Assembly: GCF_018141165.1 (NCBI RefSeq)
Contig: NZ_CP058557.1
Coordinates: forward strand, 3,038,001 to 3,102,000
Direction: 5' to 3'
From: Alkaliphilus sp. B6464
GTDB taxonomy: Bacteria > Bacillota > Clostridia > Peptostreptococcales > Natronincolaceae
Length of the DNA stretch: 64,000 bases
Part shown: positions 44,929-53,155 of the stretch, one piece after another
How the letters are laid out: every line of letters begins with the position of its first letter
Numbering within the stretch: position 1 is the first letter of the stretch
Notes under the pieces: generated by a model
Database searches by the model: none
Told to the model about the DNA's origin: nothing
Seen by the model: only the letters and a program-made list of their open reading frames with translations
Made by a program: the position numbers and the translations under genes

Positions 44929-45150
44929 TAACCCCCAATAATAGGGGGTTAAAAGTTTATCCAAGATGCCGTCAGCTGCAAAATTCACACCCTCTCCTCA
45001 CTGCAAGGTGGGTGAAATATTTTATTATTTCGAAGTCCACTCTATGGCGGCTTTTCGTCCAAATAAAAATATAATCTCCCGGATGTCTATTGTAGGTTGA
45101 ATTTTACTAAGCCTTACGAACACCTCAGAACTCGTTTATCACTTGTTTAT
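44929..45150 (-). ncRNA. ssrS: 6S RNA with own terminator
   Basis: The minus strand from about 45150 to 44952 has the 6S plan: a closing stem with CTGAGGTGTTCGTAAGGC at the 5' side and GACGGCATCTTGGATAAAC at the 3' side, like the E. coli ends CTGAGATGTTCGCAAGC and GGCGGCATCTCGGAGA. In between are further matching parts (ACCTTGCAGTGAGG near the 3' arm; a CAGCTGACGG step before the end). The AACCCCC/GGGGGTT hairpin with T-rich exit (44930-44950) terminates it. The RNA mimics an open promoter and holds the housekeeping RNA polymerase in stationary phase. It is encoded next to ftsH, same strand, but with its own promoter. Matching done by eye to memory of the E. coli sequence. Confidence 0.75.
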
Positions 45151-45156
45151 ATAATT

Positions 45157-45186
45157 ATTATATACTAAAATCATGTTTTTATAAAA
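45157..45186 (-). promoter_or_regulatory. Promoter of 6S RNA
   Basis: On the minus strand a perfect -10 TATAAT (45157-45162) has a weak -35 TTTATA 17 bases upstream (about 45180-45185). The start of transcription would be about 45150, giving an RNA of roughly 200 bases to the hairpin. Confidence 0.5.
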
Positions 45187-45247
45187 TGAAATTTTTGCCT
45201 TTAAAGCTTATTAAGCTTGTAAATACAGCAGATATTACAGAATTACT

Positions 45248-47032
45248 CTAGTTTAAAGCTTTTTGCCACATATTTTCAATGCACCTATCAATTTCTTCTT
45301 CATTTAGTGTCTCTTTATCTAAAAGATTTTCAGCTATTGAATAAACTAACTCTCTATTATTCTCTATAAGCAGTTTTGTTTCATCATAAAGTCTTTGCAT
45401 TTCATTTTTAGTAATTTCAGCTAGTTTCCCATCTGACGCACCTTGATGCCCAAATAATACATCGTAATTAATCATACCAATTTCATCACTCATACCAAAC
45501 TGCTTAATCATAGCTACTAATATTTCCGTTGCTTTCTGTATATCATTACTTGCACCAGTAGTAACATTATCAGCACCAAATATTAGTTCTTCTACAATTC
45601 TACCAGCTAATGCAATTTTAATATTATTTGTCATTTCTTTTTTTGTATTATACATTTTATCTGGAGGAATGTTCATACTAAATCCCCCTGCTCCTTTTGT
45701 ACTAGGAATAATAGTTACCTTTGTAACCTTATTTTCTGGACAAAGTAGCTTAGTAGCAACCGCATGACCTGCCTCATGATACGCAGTAATTCTTCTATCT
45801 ATATTTCTAATATTACTTCTATCTTTTTTCTCATCTCCAGCAATTACAGTATAAAAAGCTTTATCTATATGAAGAGCAGTAATAGCTTCTGCATTTTCTC
45901 TAGCTGCGTTAATAGCAGCTTCATTCATAAGATTTTCCAACTTTGCACCACTAAAATACACCGTTTGCTCCGCTATACCCCTTAAACTAAGACTAACTGC
46001 AATTGGTCTATCCTTACTATAAAGTTTTAAAATTTCATGCCTAGCATTTAAATCTGGTAGACCAATTTCAATCTGCCTATCAAATCTTCCTGGCCTTAAA
46101 AGAGCTTCATCTAATGTGTCTAATCTATTGGTAGCTGCTATAACTACAATACCTTCACTACCCTTAAAACCTGACATTTCAGTTAAAAGTGCATTTAAAG
46201 TTCTATCAGATTCGTCGCTCCCACCTAGTCCACTACGGTCTCTTTTCTTACCAATAGCATCTATTTCATCTATAAATATAACACACTTACCTTTTTCCTT
46301 AGCCTTTTTAAATAATGATCTAATTCTGCCAGCCCCTAGTCCTGCATATATTTGAACAAAATCAGAGCCTGACACCGCTAAAAAATCTACTCCCGCTTCA
46401 CTTGCTAAAGCCTTAGCCATTAGAGTTTTACCTGTTCCTGGAGGACCATATAAAATTATACCCTTTGGCATTCTAGCCCCATATCTTTCATACTTCTGTG
46501 GGTTTTTTATAAAGTCAACAAGCTCCATAATATTCTCTTTTGCTTCCTCGTTACCTGCAATATTACTAAATCTTATATTTGAATCTTTTTCAGTTGAAAT
46601 TTCTATATTCGACATTTTATCATATTCTTTAGAAACTTGCTGCGAATTATTCTTCGATAAATAAATTGCCACTCCCGCAAAAGCACCAATAGCTCCAATA
46701 GTCAAAGCTAGTTGTCCAGGTGAATACTGATCGCTTGATTCTTTAACTTCTATATTTTTAACTAACATGCTCTCTTTAAATCCATCTATCCTAGGATTAT
46801 CTGTTATAAATTGTTCCCCATCATTAAACTCACCCTTTAACTGGGCAGAGTCCGATATAGATACAGATTTAATCTGATTGTTATCAACTTTTTCCAAAAA
46901 TTCTGTATAGGAAATTTGGAGCACTGGTTTTTTAAACTTCATACTAAATACAAAAGCGATGGTCAGCAATAAAAACACTACAGATATTAAAATAATTACA
47001 ATTCTATTTTTATTCATTTTTAATTTTTGCAC
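45248..47032 (-). CDS. ftsH: ATP-dependent zinc metalloprotease FtsH
   Basis: Membrane-bound AAA protease that removes damaged membrane proteins and regulators. Two TM helices (about 11-31 and 108-126) flank an outer domain. The AAA module has Walker A GPPGTGKT (196-203), Walker B VIFIDEIDAIG and the second region of homology (LLRPGRFDRQIEIG). The zinc site is HEAGH (419-423) with a downstream Glu/Asp. The pore loop reads IYAGLGAGR, whereas most FtsH have FVG: the aromatic residue is Tyr and the following residue Ala, a divergent version. A GTG start at 47032 follows GGGGG by 7 bases; the later ATG has no site. 594 residues is a bit short. It may be a second, specialised FtsH. Confidence 0.92.
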   Translation of the reverse strand: MQKLKMNKNRIVIILISVVFLLLTIAFVFSMKFKKPVLQISYTEFLEKVDNNQIKSVSISDSAQLKGEFNDGEQFITDNPRIDGFKESMLVKNIEVKESSDQYSPGQLALTIGAIGAFAGVAIYLSKNNSQQVSKEYDKMSNIEISTEKDSNIRFSNIAGNEEAKENIMELVDFIKNPQKYERYGARMPKGIILYGPPGTGKTLMAKALASEAGVDFLAVSGSDFVQIYAGLGAGRIRSLFKKAKEKGKCVIFIDEIDAIGKKRDRSGLGGSDESDRTLNALLTEMSGFKGSEGIVVIAATNRLDTLDEALLRPGRFDRQIEIGLPDLNARHEILKLYSKDRPIAVSLSLRGIAEQTVYFSGAKLENLMNEAAINAARENAEAITALHIDKAFYTVIAGDEKKDRSNIRNIDRRITAYHEAGHAVATKLLCPENKVTKVTIIPSTKGAGGFSMNIPPDKMYNTKKEMTNNIKIALAGRIVEELIFGADNVTTGASNDIQKATEILVAMIKQFGMSDEIGMINYDVLFGHQGASDGKLAEITKNEMQRLYDETKLLIENNRELVYSIAENLLDKETLNEEEIDRCIENMWQKALN

Positions 47033-47186
47033 ACAAAAACCCCCTTTGATTTTTAAATTTAAAATTTAATATGTAAGAGGGTGGTTTACATAATATATTA
47101 ACATAATATTAACGAGATGTAAAGTTGCAAAATATCATACCAAAAATCTAAGTCTTATATCTGAAATTCAAAAGTATAAACATCCC

Positions 47187-48224
47187 TTACTTCTCTACAA
47201 AGAATGTTACATTTTTTATTATAATATCAACAGTACCATCACCATTTCTTTTAACATGAAACTTTAAATTATCATCAAAACAATCACGATCATTTTTAAT
47301 ATCGAATCCTGTATCAGTTTTAATTGATTTTTTCTTAAGCTTTTTTTCTACCCAAGGCTTATTAACCTCAAAGCTAGTTATTTGAAAACCATTACTATTT
47401 AGATGATCTATATAATCATTTTGTATTTCCTCGTTACCATCCATAGCATCTTCTACAAAGCCTCTAATATTTATTTCTTCTTCTTTTTTTAGATTATTAG
47501 ACAAAGTCTCCCTTACTTTTGTAGCCTGCTCTATGTCCTGTCTTAATTGACTTCTTACCCATTTTTCTGTAATGTTTTTAAACATCTTTGTTTTGTCTTT
47601 ACTATCTACTAGTATATTACTATTTAAAAAATCCTTTACAAAGAAGTTCGCTACTTCATGATCCTGGTCTGCAGACTGTTGTTTATCTAGCACTACTAAG
47701 TCATATTCTTCGTTGGCCTCATATAGTTTAATAAATGCACATTTTTGTAATCTTTGACCTGCACCAGGAAGGCCTATTTCTTGCGGAATAATAGATACCT
47801 TAAACTTATCTCCTATATATTCAACATCATGTATATATGACTTTCTATAATCCATTTTTAACAAGGCAATATATTTTATATTATCTACAGAATAAATACA
47901 TACAACTAAATCACAGGACGATATATTCCCATGACTTTTCATTGCATTAAATAAATGCTGAGCGATTGTTTTAGAGCTCTCAATAAAACATTCTTCTCCA
48001 TATAGCATAGCATCACAGTTATCTCTTACAATATTAGGACCGCTTATAAACTTAGCTATTCTATTATCATCATCCTTTAAAGAACGTACAATATGCCTTT
48101 CTAGAAGTTCATGAATCTCCTCTGTAATTTCCTGTTCATAATCCGTAAATAAAGGTACATCCATTGTTTTGTCTAATACATGTATAATAACATGATGTAG
48201 AATAATACTGTTTGTCTCTCTCAT
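47187..48224 (-). CDS. Nucleoid-associated protein (NdpA-like)
   Basis: A 345-residue member of the 37-kDa nucleoid-associated family (PF04245). Family parts: ILHHVIIHVLDK at the N-terminus, DLVVCIYSVDNIKYIALLKM, and KCAFIKLYEANEEYDLVVLD. In Gammaproteobacteria YejK associates with the chromosome; the Firmicute members are uncharacterised. The ATG at 48224 has a GAAAGGG site 8 bases ahead; a TTG six codons upstream lies in that site. Upstream of the gene is an element shared with another locus (see findings). Confidence 0.8.
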   Translation of the reverse strand: MRETNSIILHHVIIHVLDKTMDVPLFTDYEQEITEEIHELLERHIVRSLKDDDNRIAKFISGPNIVRDNCDAMLYGEECFIESSKTIAQHLFNAMKSHGNISSCDLVVCIYSVDNIKYIALLKMDYRKSYIHDVEYIGDKFKVSIIPQEIGLPGAGQRLQKCAFIKLYEANEEYDLVVLDKQQSADQDHEVANFFVKDFLNSNILVDSKDKTKMFKNITEKWVRSQLRQDIEQATKVRETLSNNLKKEEEINIRGFVEDAMDGNEEIQNDYIDHLNSNGFQITSFEVNKPWVEKKLKKKSIKTDTGFDIKNDRDCFDDNLKFHVKRNGDGTVDIIIKNVTFFVEK

Positions 48225-48354
48225 ATATATACACCCTTTCAATTACTTAACATTTTAAAAACTCATTTGATGCTATACCATCGACTACCGCTGTACTTTA
48301 AATTTTAAATTCCTACTTCTAAAAAACACTAATGATTTATACCTTCCTAGACTA

Positions 48355-48384
48355 TAAAATAAGATACCAGAAAACTAGTATCTT
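48355..48384 (-). terminator. Terminator after 73-residue gene
   Basis: Stem AAGATAC/GTATCTT with extra pairing (CAG/CTA) and a T-rich minus-strand exit (TTATTTTATA). Confidence 0.65.
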
Positions 48385-48448
48385 ATATGTAATATATAAT
48401 TTTTGACTATTTTCATTATACTAGTAAATCAACCCTTAATCTACTCTA

Positions 48449-48670
48449 TTATAGAGTAGATATTCCTCTTTTTTTATTCAAATAGTTTAAAAAGTTCTCT
48501 TTAATCCTAGTATGGTTTTCGTACTCTTTTTCCCCTATTAACCCCTCGTCTTTATAATCCTTTAATATGTAAATGAATTGCAAGGATAATTCCTCCAGAC
48601 TATTCTCTAAGATTCCTAACATCTTTACCGACTCTAATTCATCCTGTATAATTTCTTTTCCCAAATTCAA
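48449..48670 (-). CDS. Small hypothetical protein, 73 residues
   Basis: Not recognised. The start is TTG at 48670, with a strong GGGGGGAT site 4-5 bases ahead; an ATG 14 codons upstream has no site. The protein is helical, acidic and soluble (begins LNLGKEIIQDELESVKMLG), ending in a lysine-rich FLNYLNKKRG tail. It has coiled-coil character. Single gene with its own terminator. Confidence 0.6.
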   Translation of the reverse strand: MNLGKEIIQDELESVKMLGILENSLEELSLQFIYILKDYKDEGLIGEKEYENHTRIKENFLNYLNKKRGISTL

Positions 48671-48914
48671 CTTTATCCCCCCGTTTGTTTTATGCGTAAT
48701 TCCGAAGTGCATAAATTTTTTTATATGTATCAGTTCTATATACAGTTGAAAAATCCTTCTTTTTACTTAAAGATCGCTGAAATTTTTTCAATTTTTAAAA
48801 AATTCCTGCTAATTGTGTTTCTGCATTTTTCATTATACTATATATAGTCCTTATCAACATATCATTATATAAAACTGAGATAAAATTTAAATTTAACGGA
48901 AGTATAGATTCAAT

Positions 48915-50294
48915 TTATACGGTTATATGTTTCCACTTACCAAGTCTAAATCTCCATAAAAGAATAAAATATCTAATAATCTGATCGATACAAATAGCTA
49001 ACCAAGCACCAATTAATCCATATCCTAAACCATTAATAAACAGATAGGCTAGTGTAACTCGAACAAACCATATACCTGCAAGAGTTGAAATCAGAGGCCA
49101 TCTCGTATCTCCTGCTCCCCTCAATCCACCAGCATAGATTAATTGCGATGACTGAAATGGTTGAATAATAGCAATCATTTTTAAAACAAAAGAAGCTCTC
49201 TTTATAACTTCAGGATCATTGCTGTAAAGAGCTACTATTCGAGGTCCAAATATGAAAAATATAACACCTATGGCGGTAGCAACAATTGAACCTAGAAATC
49301 TTACTTCCTTACCATATTCCTCTGCTAGCTCCTTATCTTCTGCCCCTAAACTTTGTCCTATTAATGTTGATGCCGCCATACCAAATGCCATACCTGAGGT
49401 AAAAGACATGGATAAAATACTGAGTGAAACTTGATGAGCAGCATAAATTACTGTCCCTAAAGTGGCAACCACTCTAACGAAAAATAAGTTACCTGTTCTT
49501 AAGAAAAACTGTTCTAGAGCAGAAGGAAATCCGATTCTCATCAGCCTTTTTATCGTAGTTAAATCTAGTTTATGTTTATTTTTAAAATTTAACTTTATTT
49601 TGCTTTTTCCATTAAAAAGTATCCATCCTAACATTATCATAGATATAATTCTAGAGATAAGAGTTGAAACTCCTGCACCCGTAACACCTAGCTCTGGAAA
49701 ACCCAAATGTCCAAATATTAAAACATAGTTTCCAAATACATTAAGTAAGTTAGAAAAAATATTTATCATCATAGGAGTTTTTGTGTCTCCAGCGCCCCTT
49801 AAAACAGCAGCAATAGCCAAAGCAAAGTTTTGAGGAAAAATACCATACAAAACTATTTTAAAGTACATTAGCCCGATATCTATTACTTCTTTATCTGCAC
49901 CCATAAATATATATATTTGTTTAGCAAACATTACTGCAGGTATAACTACAAAAAAAGAAAGAAAAAAGGTTATATATAACAATTGCATAGTTGTATTATT
50001 TGCTTCAGATTCTTTTTTAGCACCTATAAACCTAGAAACTAAAGCTGTACCCCCGATATTTAAAGCTTGGAATACTGCCATAGCTAAAAATATAGGTTGA
50101 TTAGTTAATCCAATGGCCGTAATAGCAGTTGTTCCAATTGATCCTATCTGCCCAGCCATCATCATATCAATAGCACCAAAAAGTGACACTAACACTAACT
50201 CAGTAACAGCCGGCCAAGCAATTTCAATAACCCTACTTCTTAATATCTTTCTATCATTTTTGGAGTATTGCTCCCTCGTGCATGTATTTTCCAC
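48915..50294 (-). CDS. MATE-family multidrug efflux protein
   Basis: Sodium- or proton-driven exporter with 12 TM helices, 459 residues. N-terminal family features: IAWPAVTELVLVSLFGAIDM and MAGQIGSIGTTAITA; central PTMINIFSNLLNVFGNYVLI; and the second half repeats the fold (IGFPSALEQFFLRTGNLFF). GTG at 50294 with AGGGGG 9 bases ahead. About 280 bases upstream hold no gene. Substrate unknown. Confidence 0.92.
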   Translation of the reverse strand: MENTCTREQYSKNDRKILRSRVIEIAWPAVTELVLVSLFGAIDMMMAGQIGSIGTTAITAIGLTNQPIFLAMAVFQALNIGGTALVSRFIGAKKESEANNTTMQLLYITFFLSFFVVIPAVMFAKQIYIFMGADKEVIDIGLMYFKIVLYGIFPQNFALAIAAVLRGAGDTKTPMMINIFSNLLNVFGNYVLIFGHLGFPELGVTGAGVSTLISRIISMIMLGWILFNGKSKIKLNFKNKHKLDLTTIKRLMRIGFPSALEQFFLRTGNLFFVRVVATLGTVIYAAHQVSLSILSMSFTSGMAFGMAASTLIGQSLGAEDKELAEEYGKEVRFLGSIVATAIGVIFFIFGPRIVALYSNDPEVIKRASFVLKMIAIIQPFQSSQLIYAGGLRGAGDTRWPLISTLAGIWFVRVTLAYLFINGLGYGLIGAWLAICIDQIIRYFILLWRFRLGKWKHITV

Positions 50295-50523
50295 TGTAAA
50301 TATCCCCCTGTTTATTTCGAAATGCTAAATTTTCTACTACCATAGTATCATATTTCAGAATACTATTCAATATTCAGACATTTTCAATGGCTGCCATCTA
50401 TTAAAAAAGAATTATAAGCTCTATTTTTATATATTGGGTACACATTTTTTTTAATATCATAAGTATATTTGTTGCCAATTAAAAGTATATTGATGTTATG
50501 GCGTCAACCTAGAACATAAAAAT

Positions 50524-50541
50524 AGAACTGATATCAGTTCT
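50524..50541 (-). terminator. Terminator after RluA gene
   Basis: Perfect 9-bp palindrome AGAACTGATATCAGTTCT, followed on the minus strand by TATTTTTA and lying 34 bases beyond the stop of the pseudouridine synthase gene. Confidence 0.7.
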
Positions 50542-50574
50542 ACTTTTTATCCTTTAATATAGTTTATATATTCT

Positions 50575-51492
50575 TTACATATTTTGAAGCTTGCTTCTAA
50601 GCTCTATTAGATCCTCTGGTAAGCTGGCTTCTACTTCTACTTCCTTTCTATACCTTGGCTGCAGAAAATATAAATATTTAGCATGCAAGGCTTGACGCCC
50701 TATCAACTCTCCATCATCTTTACCATAAAGAGTATCTCCTATTAGGGCATGCCCAATATGCTCCATATGCACACGTATTTGATGGGTTCTACCTGTTAAT
50801 AATTTTACTTCAAGCATAGTTGCATTTTTATATCTTTCTAATACTTTAAATTCCGTAATAGAATCCTGTCCATTTTCATCTACAATCCTTTTTATAGAAT
50901 CTGCAGAAGTTCTATGAATTGGAGCTTCAATTCTACCCTTATCCTCCTTAATTACCCCCCAAACAAATGCAATATATTTTTTTTCAATCTTGTCTTCTTG
51001 CATCTGTTGAGAAAGAACATGATGGGAATATGCATTTTTAGCAATAACTAATAGGCCTGAAGTATCCATATCCAATCTATTCACAAACCTGATTTTACAA
51101 TTAACACCTTTATTCCTTAAATACCATGATGCTGCATTAGCAATCGTGTTATCTGGATGACTTTTTGTTGGATGAGTTACTATGCCAGGTTGTTTATTTA
51201 CTAATATTAAATCAACATCCTCATAAGCAACTTCAAAGGGAATATCTTGAGGAATAAAATGATTCGACTCTTCATCCATAACAATCTTAATTTCATCTCC
51301 ATCTTTCACTGTTTCATGGTACTTGTTATATTCTCCGTTAATAAAAACATTTTTACTTCGTTTTAATTTCGATAATAATCTACTTGAAAAATCTAATCTT
51401 CCTTTAAGAACCTGCTTTAATTCCTTTCCATCATCCTCATACTCAGCATCATATATAATTATGTCTTCTTTTTGCTTACTTTCTAATATCAT
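50575..51492 (-). CDS. RluA-family pseudouridine synthase (RluD-like)
   Basis: Converts uridine to pseudouridine in rRNA. An N-terminal S4 RNA-binding domain (about 25-90) precedes the catalytic domain. The active Asp is in RLDMDTSGLLVIAKN; LLTGRTHQIRVHM and HALIGDTLYG are further motifs. The 305 residues are usual for RluD/YlyB-type. AGGAG precedes the ATG. Divergent from NAD kinase with about 107 bases between them. Confidence 0.93.
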   Translation of the reverse strand: MILESKQKEDIIIYDAEYEDDGKELKQVLKGRLDFSSRLLSKLKRSKNVFINGEYNKYHETVKDGDEIKIVMDEESNHFIPQDIPFEVAYEDVDLILVNKQPGIVTHPTKSHPDNTIANAASWYLRNKGVNCKIRFVNRLDMDTSGLLVIAKNAYSHHVLSQQMQEDKIEKKYIAFVWGVIKEDKGRIEAPIHRTSADSIKRIVDENGQDSITEFKVLERYKNATMLEVKLLTGRTHQIRVHMEHIGHALIGDTLYGKDDGELIGRQALHAKYLYFLQPRYRKEVEVEASLPEDLIELRSKLQNM

Positions 51493-51599
51493 TTTATTAT
51501 CTACTCCTATTAATTTAATTATTTTTTGTTAAAGGGATTTTTTTATTACCATAGAACTATAATAAATATAGATACTTTAAATAATAAAGGAGAATGTCT

Positions 51600-52406
51600 A
51601 TGGAGTCTACTAAAATCATCAATATTGTGCACAATAATGAAAAGTTATCTGTAGATACAGCATATAATTTAAAAAATAAATTAATTTCTTTAGGATATAC
51701 AGTAAGTAATATTTTTAATGATGCAGTCCAATTAATTATCTGTATAGGCGGTGATGGTACTTTTTTGAGAGCTTTAAGAAACCACAACTTCCCAAGTACC
51801 CCTATTATAGGTATAAATACAGGACATCTTGGATTTTTTACAGAAATAACTCCTAAAGAAATCGATAGTTTTCTTTTAAAATATATGTCTAAAGACTACA
51901 CTATTCAAGAATTTATACCGATTAAAGCTAATATCTCTACTAGAGAAAATTGCATAGATGTAATCGGCATTAATGAAATTGTTATTAAAAGTAATAAATC
52001 AAGTACAATTCACTTAGACATTTATGTTAATAATAATTTAATACAAAGATTCAGTGGAGATGGAATACTTATATCAACCTCTACTGGAAGTACAGCTTAT
52101 AACTACTCAGCTGGCGGAAGTATAGTAGACCCTAGTTTAAATGTCCTACAAATTACACCGTTAGCCCCTATAAACACAAATGTCTACCGTTCTTTTACAT
52201 CTAGTATTATTTTGCCGTCAGATGCAATAATTAAGGTAAATCCTGAATATCGTTTTGAAGACTCTTTAGTTATTGTTAGCGACGGTTTAGAACATAGATA
52301 TAATAGTATTATGCAGGTAGATATAAGTTTATCCGAGTATAAAATAAATATGGTCAGGCTAGAAAGCTATGAGTTTTGGAGCAGGGTTACAAGTAAATTT
52401 TTATAG
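51600..52406 (+). CDS. nadK: NAD kinase
   Basis: Makes NADP from NAD and ATP (or polyphosphate). The hallmark GGDGTFLRALR is at residues 50-60, with NTGHLGFFTE, the NEIVIKSNKSSTIHLDIY stretch, SGDGILISTSTGSTAYNYSA and the C-terminal LVIVSDG. 268 residues. The ATG at 51600 has a GGAG site 7 bases ahead; the ATG two codons earlier is too close. It is one of few plus-strand genes in this part. Confidence 0.95.
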   Translation: MESTKIINIVHNNEKLSVDTAYNLKNKLISLGYTVSNIFNDAVQLIICIGGDGTFLRALRNHNFPSTPIIGINTGHLGFFTEITPKEIDSFLLKYMSKDYTIQEFIPIKANISTRENCIDVIGINEIVIKSNKSSTIHLDIYVNNNLIQRFSGDGILISTSTGSTAYNYSAGGSIVDPSLNVLQITPLAPINTNVYRSFTSSIILPSDAIIKVNPEYRFEDSLVIVSDGLEHRYNSIMQVDISLSEYKINMVRLESYEFWSRVTSKFL

Positions 52407-52490
52407 TCTACAGACATAGTTAAGAGTTGCCTAAACCGATTGTTTTTTATATAAGATTTAGTGTGAAACTATTAGCTATCGAATGAAGCA

Positions 52491-52526
52491 TTAAAATAGA
52501 CTAGGATTTATCCTAGTCTATTTTAA
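52491..52526 (-). terminator. Bidirectional terminator after TorD-like gene
   Basis: A perfect 17-bp inverted repeat (TTAAAATAGACTAGGAT facing its complement) with almost no loop. The stop codon of the chaperone gene lies inside it. T runs leave on both strands; nadK ends 85 bases to the left. Confidence 0.85.
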
Positions 52527-53143
52527 TATTGCTCTAAAACATTCACTAAAATTTTTATCATCAAACCATAAAATTTTAGACTTTGATAGTTATTAATATT
52601 TTCAGCAAATTTATAAATCCATTTCAAAATTATATCACCTATTACTCTTTTCTGCACATCATAAAGAGTAGATTCGCTGTCTTTATTCATTATTTCCCCA
52701 AGTTGATATAAAAATTCAAGCTGCAAAGAAATATGATCTGGTAAGTCTTTATAATCCTTAGAAACTTCAAATCCCCATTCTTTATAAAGTCTTTTTAGTA
52801 GAATGGCAGGTTCTTGCATTAACTTACCTGTACTATCCCAATACACAGATGCATAAGGAGGAGCTAAAAGTTTTTTGTATCCTATAAACAATCTATGATA
52901 CTCGGTTTTTAAATCAGAAAATAAATTTTCTGTATTTGTTGATGAGTATTCTTTTAACAAATCATCTAGCTCTTCCAATAGTCCTTCATTAATATTATTA
53001 GCAAAAACATCTTCTAAGTAGCCTCGAATCGTAAAATAAAGATTTCCGTTTTGTAAATGCTCAATAAATTCTTTATCTGGATATTGGAAAGTCAACATAA
53101 AAATACCAAATATTTTACTTCTTTCTCCGAGTGTCATATACAT
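52523..53143 (-). CDS. TorD-like chaperone of the molybdoenzyme
   Basis: A 206-residue cytoplasmic helical protein of the TorD/DmsD family, which guards the Tat signal of the molybdenum subunit and helps insert the cofactor. Recognisable parts: LYHRLFIGYKKLLAPPYASVYWD and LPDHISLQLEFLYQLGE, the E(P)PDH-like motif of the family. It is the last gene of the ferredoxin-molybdoenzyme-chaperone operon and starts 12 bases after the large subunit. Confidence 0.9.
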   Translation of the reverse strand: MYMTLGERSKIFGIFMLTFQYPDKEFIEHLQNGNLYFTIRGYLEDVFANNINEGLLEELDDLLKEYSSTNTENLFSDLKTEYHRLFIGYKKLLAPPYASVYWDSTGKLMQEPAILLKRLYKEWGFEVSKDYKDLPDHISLQLEFLYQLGEIMNKDSESTLYDVQKRVIGDIILKWIYKFAENINNYQSLKFYGLMIKILVNVLEQY

Positions 53144-53155
53144 CGTACCACTTCC

